Below are positions 59,191 through 64,000 of a DNA stretch of 64,000 nt, in pieces (position 1 is the first letter of the stretch; every line of letters starts with the position of its first letter). Origin of the DNA: Ilex aquifolium (taxonomy: Eukaryota; Streptophyta; Magnoliopsida; Aquifoliales; Aquifoliaceae); assembly GCA_951799425.1 (NCBI GenBank), contig OX637391.1:49819069-49883068 (forward strand), written 5' to 3'. A program made the translations under genes and the position numbers. Under the pieces are notes generated by a model. That model saw only the letters and a list, made by a program, of their open reading frames with translations, made no database searches and was not told the origin of the DNA.

Positions 59191-60396
59191 TGGTGCAATG
59201 CGGGTTGTAGGTTAAACCAAATGGACTTGAACTTGGATCGTAATTAATCTTTTAATCGAAATTTAAATATCCAAACGGATTTTTAAATTTTCGAGCCGTT
59301 AAATTTAATTTGGTGCCGAAATTAAATTGCGTCTATGTCTGTTCAATCCAGATGTGCCTTTTCCTCTCGTTATTGTTTAGATTAAGGGTGTGTCTCTTCG
59401 ATCCGAACATATTCAACAAACAGTGACGCCTTGTGCCTCTTCAAACGATCCGAACAGACATCAAGGGTCTATAAATAGACTGCTTCACTGCCATTTTCAA
59501 TCCATCCCATATTCTGAATTTTGTGTTCATTCTTTCTTCTCTGTGCATATTGCTGCATTGTTATTTCTGTTTGGTTTAAGTGCAAAATACAAAATTGTGT
59601 TTGTTGGAGTCTTAAAAATTGAAGTGTTGCATCTTCAAGAAAGAAATCATTTCTATCTTGGGAGACAATTGCTTATCAACCTTAAGCACCGAGAGGGAGC
59701 AAATCTGTCTTAAAGAAACTGTGATTACACATGACTCGAATTATTTCGAATTTCTTTTTCTTTTATTATTGTTGTTTTGCATTACAGCAAATGTATTATT
59801 TTAGTTTCAGTTTTAACATTCTGTTTTTAATTAAATAATTTGTATACAACAGTTCTAACTAATTTTAGATTTGTTACAGTCATTAATTAGTATTTAACAT
59901 CTGATTATATACTTTGAATAATAATTTTAATTAAGAGTAATGATATCGTGACTTAAAAAATTAACGTGATATAATGCGATAGTGACATAATCAAATATAA
60001 TTATTATAACTAGAATTGTTGGGTTGGGGGAGCTGAATATGAATACTCTGTTGGAAAACACAAGGGTCACACTTTAGACTTTTTCTTGGCACTGTCTAGG
60101 GTAGCTTGACTGTCAATTACTTCTTATCTACAAGATGATCGATCCTACATATGAATTTCATATTGGTATTTGTTTGTCGAAATTCGAATGACCAGCTTGG
60201 ACTTTGCTATGGGATTCACATTAAATAAATTAAAAAGATAGAGTGCATTGGTGTCATTGATGGGCAGATCATATGCCTTAAAAAAGACAACCCAATGTAT
60301 GAGATTCTAGGTGCTTTGCTTTGCTTGCAAAAAAATGAAAATAATGAAGTGCAAGAAAAGGCATCATATTATTTAAGCCCAATGTGTCGCTACAAA
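59191..60396. other. Intergenic right of the MULE
   Basis: A plus-strand open stretch at 59390-59713 has no recognisable domain. The stretch 60025-60190 is a diverged duplicate of 61375-61570 (shared GAGCTGAAT, CTTGGCA-TTCTAG, GTCAA-TTCTTATCT, GATGATC/GATGGTC). Otherwise featureless. Confidence 0.45.
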
Positions 60397-60405
60397 ATTA
60401 AAAAA

Positions 60406-60746
60406 GGGTTAATAGTACTTTTGGTCCTTAAAATATGTATATTTTGTCAATTTGATCTCTAAAATATCAATTTTATCAATTGATTCTTAAAATATTCAAT
60501 TCGTGTTTAAATGATTCCTACACAGACGAACCGTTAAATTTTTACCGAAATGATCATAGGTTAGTTACGTGATACCGCCTGAAAGAATAACACGTGATCA
60601 CTTTTATCAAAAAACTTAACGAATTGTTTGATTAAGGAGTAAAGTGCCAAGAATCAAAATTTTAGGGATCAAATTAATAAAATTAATACAATGATGACCA
60701 AAATGATAAAACAGACATAATTTTAGGGACAAAATGCTATTAACCC
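60406..60746. mobile_element. Mutator-like MITE with GGGTTAATAG termini
   Basis: The ends are GGGTTAATAGTACTTTTGG and, reversed, GGGTTAATAGCATTTTGTCC. A perfect 9-bp duplication ATTAAAAAA flanks it (60397-60405 and 60747-60755). The 341-bp body is self-complementary with paired TTTGATC-CTAAAAT phrases. There is no coding sequence. Confidence 0.87.
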
Positions 60747-60983
60747 ATTAAAAAATGTTGAGACATGTGCAACCCTATCTTCAAATGAGTTGGGATTCAC
60801 ATGCAAGAAAATCAAATGACATGTTACTTTTGGATTACATTACTAGCATTTAAAGAAATTCAAGGTGTAGTGTGAAATTTATAATTTTTAAGAAGATAAA
60901 ATAAAAAAATTTATCTAAGGGGTGAAATATCATTGAACCCATAGAAATTAAAAATGTAGCTTTAACGTTGAACAAAATTATTT

Positions 60984-61137
60984 GAGTAATGTTATTTGAA
61001 CCTAATTTATTGATCTAATTTTTTAATTTACTAATCTAATCTATTGTAGTCGTTGGATTAGAAGCAAATCCCAATGTTTGATAAAGTCTATTGCCAATCC
61101 AATAGTTGTAGTGGATTAAGTCGGAATAGCATTATTC
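60984..61137. mobile_element. MITE of the AATGCTAT family, diverged
   Basis: The ends are GAGTAATGTTATTTGAACC and, reversed, GAATAATGCTATTCCGAC. The flanks (AAAATTATTT and AAAATATTTT) are similar but no longer identical. The inner part has paired AATCCAA-GTTGTAG/CTACAACTATTGG-type phrases. It looks older than the copies at 12170 and 43941. Confidence 0.65.
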
Positions 61138-62710
61138 AAAATATTTTTTGTGCCACATTTAGTTTGATTACAAGGACCATGAGTCTTTTTTTTTGGTTCA
61201 ATGGCCAGGGGTATTTTGGTTCAATTTACGCGCACCTCGACTAATCCCCTCTCCAGTCCGGTCAAAGACAAATCATCTACACCGAAATTAGAGTATTCAT
61301 AAGGGATAAATCCTTGAAGACCACAACTCTTTGCAAATGGGAAAAAAAGAAAGAATGTGAGGTTATGAGAGCTGAATGTGACCACTAAATAAATTAAAAA
61401 GAAAAAAGAAAAGATATGTTACAAAGAAAAACAACTTATAGTTATAAACACCTTTCTGAATTTTTTTCTTGGCATCTTCTAGATAAGCTTAACAGTCAAC
61501 TTCTTATCTGAAAGATGGTCATGCATATGATTTCGTATTGCCAATTGTTTGTGAAAATTTCTAGGCCTAGTTTGACTATATATGTTGTGGAATTCATATT
61601 TGGGTACCTCAAATACTTTTTTTTTATAAAGAAAACTCAATACACGAGACTCTTGTCACTACGTAATTCGAAAAAGATTAAATACACATAATCTTGCAGT
61701 TGTATTCACAAAGATTATTTTTGTGATTCGAATCTGCAATGCCTTAGTGAGAATGAGCAGATCAAGCAATGCATACTCGTTTTATATAGTCTAACATTCG
61801 TATTTGTAAAAACCGTTTCTGTGATTTGATCCTATATAATAATCAAGTTAAAAATGAACGAATTAAATACCTGCACTGCGTAATGTCGTAGTTCCTTAGG
61901 CAGCAAGTAATGGCATACTTTTTCAAAAAATCAACATCATCTAGAAGGTAAAACATCAGAAATAAAATGGAGTTCATATTTCCTTTTGAAACGAATGCCT
62001 TTCTAGCCCCCCGTGTACTAGGGGAGTCGCCTATATTTGTCTGATTTTCATATTTCCTTATGACAACTTTGTTTTTGTCAATAAAATATGATATGCATGA
62101 ACTTTCATGATTGCTATTTTTACGTACGATCAATGACTACAAACTAATCAAGATCTAATTACGATTGAAAACTCACTAATCGGGGATAAATATAGGTTCT
62201 CTTTTATTATAATTACTCTCAAATAATTATAAACGCACTAAGACCTCCTTGGCCACTCGACTATTCCCCGTTTCTTACCCTGCTCCTTCAACTACCATGT
62301 TTTTCACTTTGTACCTCCAATTATATTTGTCGGTCTCATAAATTTATCTAATTACATATCTGGTATTGGTTTCACATTACCCCATTGAAATTGTGTATTT
62401 TACTACGCAAGTGGGTATTTTTGAAATAAAATATGACAGACGTCTGATCTTTAGGTAATGCAAAATAAATTTGAGTAGTTAAGAGGATAATATGAGACGT
62501 TTAGTAGTTTAAGGACGAAGTGAGATCAAGATCATAGTTGAGCGAGTCAGAATTTACCCTTTCAATTTTCGCCCACAAGAGAGAAAGGACATATAATAGT
62601 AATGGCATGCGCTTATCTATTCAATCATTAACCTAGGGATAAGGTTATTTATCGTTTACTTCTCTTAGACCTCATTATTAATGACAAAATTCAAATTTGT
62701 TAACTACAAA
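61138..62710. other. Intergenic, with two dispersed repeat copies
   Basis: The stretch 61227-61311 matches the retroposon-like tail at 23877-23970. The stretch 61375-61570 is the second copy of the diverged duplication with 60025-60190. The region 62240-62570 contains loosely inverted phrases (GTTTCTTACCCTG and AGAATTTACCCTT) suggesting a decayed MITE. No gene is supported. Confidence 0.45.
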
Positions 62711-62713
62711 TTA

Positions 62714-63062
62714 GGGTATCTTTAACTCTGACTCAAATTTAAATTTGAGTAAAAAAGTTTAAAAAACTTGCTCCAACTTTTGACTCAAACTTATACCAAA
62801 TCAATGGAGACTCATTTTTTTACTCAAATCAAGGGAGACTCAAATCCTTTTTCAAATCTTTAATAGTAAGATTTCACAATCTTTTAGAGATCCAATTATC
62901 ATCTTTACTTTCTCTTTTAAATTTGAGTTTGTTCTCATTTAAATTTAAGTTTCTCTTTTAAATTTAAGTTTGTTCTTTGAAGCTCTTTATATCAAATCAA
63001 GCTTTTTATTCAAATGTTAATTTAAATTTAAGTAAAAATTTGAGTTATGGTTGAATATACTC
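62714..63062. mobile_element. PIF/Harbinger-type MITE
   Basis: The ends are GGGTATCTTTAACTCTGACT and, reversed, GAGTATATTCAACCATAACT, both leading into CAAATTTAAATTTGAGT-like sequence. A TTA duplication flanks it (62711-62713 and 63063-63065). The interior matches the host element of the nested pair at 22027-22823. It is 349 bp and non-coding. Confidence 0.8.
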
Positions 63063-63065
63063 TTA

Positions 63066-64000
63066 CAGGCGAAAGTATTCCCGACCATCGGACTATTTCC
63101 TTTAATCTTGGATACACCATATATAAAAGCGGTACCGTTAGATGAACTATAACGAATTACAATTTGTGTGGGTTAATTTATATAAAAAATAAATAAAAAA
63201 TTGACCCTATTCCAACAGAAAAAGTCAGGATTGATTCTAAAATTTTAGGATGGATCCTAAAAATCTCAAATGCTGTAGCTTAACCCTTAATAAATTATAC
63301 TTAATGGGACAATACCCAAAAAACATTTTCAGTACTGTCAACTTATCCCATATATTATATACTATGTCTCAAAAGACTCAGAAAATTTTAATGGGTATGC
63401 AGACTGAGGAATCTATGGGATTGGGTCGGGGATAGTATTTATAACAGGTACCCCTAAATTATATAGAATTTTTTTTTTGGGTAAACCTAAATCTTCTAGG
63501 TTTTTTAAAAAATTCAAAAGAGTTACCTCGTGGAGTACTTCTCTTGATTCCTCCCCCAGGTATACCTGGACTAGAAGAGCTTTCTTTTGCCCAATGAACC
63601 TGAACAACTATGATCAAACTGGTTAAGAAATTTCCTAGACTATCTGTTTTTCGAGCCGGCACGCACTGCTATGCTATCCAAATTAAAATCCGACTTCTTC
63701 ATCCTAAATGAGTCTGCACCACACATCATTTTCTGGGTTCCAAAAAATTAATTTTTTCACTGAGTGTATGGTGTTAATACATTTGGGGATAGAAATTTGA
63801 GTTTTGATTTGAGCAACGTAGCATTTTCGTATGAAAATCATTTTGAGTTCAACTATTGCATGTTCTTTGAACTGTTTATGTCGTTGTATTATTAGAGTAC
63901 ATTATTGGCATCTCTCATAGTTTAATGAAAAAGCTTATCCCTTCTAAAATAGTTTTTGAGAAAAGATGATCTGCTACTAACTTTTTAGAGACATTTGTAA
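63066..64000. other. Right-hand end of the window, no gene assigned
   Basis: Short open stretches around 63250-63600 on both strands lack any domain that can be named with confidence. No repeat ends were found. Confidence 0.4.

Noticed and set aside
59390-59713. 107-codon open frame on the plus strand beside the MULE
   Set aside because: No domain, low complexity, and no conserved feature to set it apart from chance.
63250-63662. Overlapping short frames near the right end
   Set aside because: A faint resemblance to a Gly-rich patch motif could not be supported; too short and in conflicting frames.

Overview
The window is nuclear DNA from a flowering plant, very probably a woody eudicot. 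It is AT-rich, its genes have short exons and long introns, and the spaces between them are packed with MITEs, a tRNA-derived SINE and LTR-retrotransposon fossils. The species cannot be fixed from sequence alone. No rRNA, tRNA, CRISPR or organelle genes were seen.

Three host genes can be assembled exon by exon, all on the minus strand: a bark-storage/vegetative-storage-type nucleoside-phosphorylase-fold protein (711-3568, six exons, two GC-AG introns), PDK1, the 3-phosphoinositide-dependent protein kinase (13645-20722, eleven exons), and GINT1, a Golgi glucosamine inositolphosphorylceramide transferase of family GT64 (27353-33816, four exons). The 3' part of the storage-protein gene is duplicated at 7340-8760 as a dead copy that stops where a Ty1/copia fossil begins (8761-12545).

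From about 43.4 to 59.2 kb lies a large Mutator-like DNA transposon (MULE). It carries two convergent genes: a Ulp1/SENP-protease-like protein on the plus strand (45432-51771, nine exons) and a MURA-type transposase on the minus strand (55791-58145, two exons). This resembles the Kaonashi/VANDAL class, whose accessory proteins include sequence-specific anti-silencing factors. The non-coding parts of the element contain about thirty copies of a GTAACTG motif, mostly oriented with the transcription of the nearer gene, and a 606-bp exact-period tandem duplication. The Ulp1-like protein has Tyr where the catalytic Cys is expected. The element is dead: the transposase has two nonsense codons and the accessory gene has a frameshift. 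Two retroelement insertions with 5-bp target duplications (a 2.34-kb solo LTR and a 3.03-kb gag-only element) have since landed in it.

The remaining DNA holds many small elements whose ends and target duplications can be read directly: PIF/Harbinger (TTA or TAA), hAT (8 bp) and Mutator-like MITEs (8-11 bp), plus two roughly 1-kb near-palindromic foldback elements (3716-4746 and 24802-25818). Other stretches are featureless AT-rich sequence.
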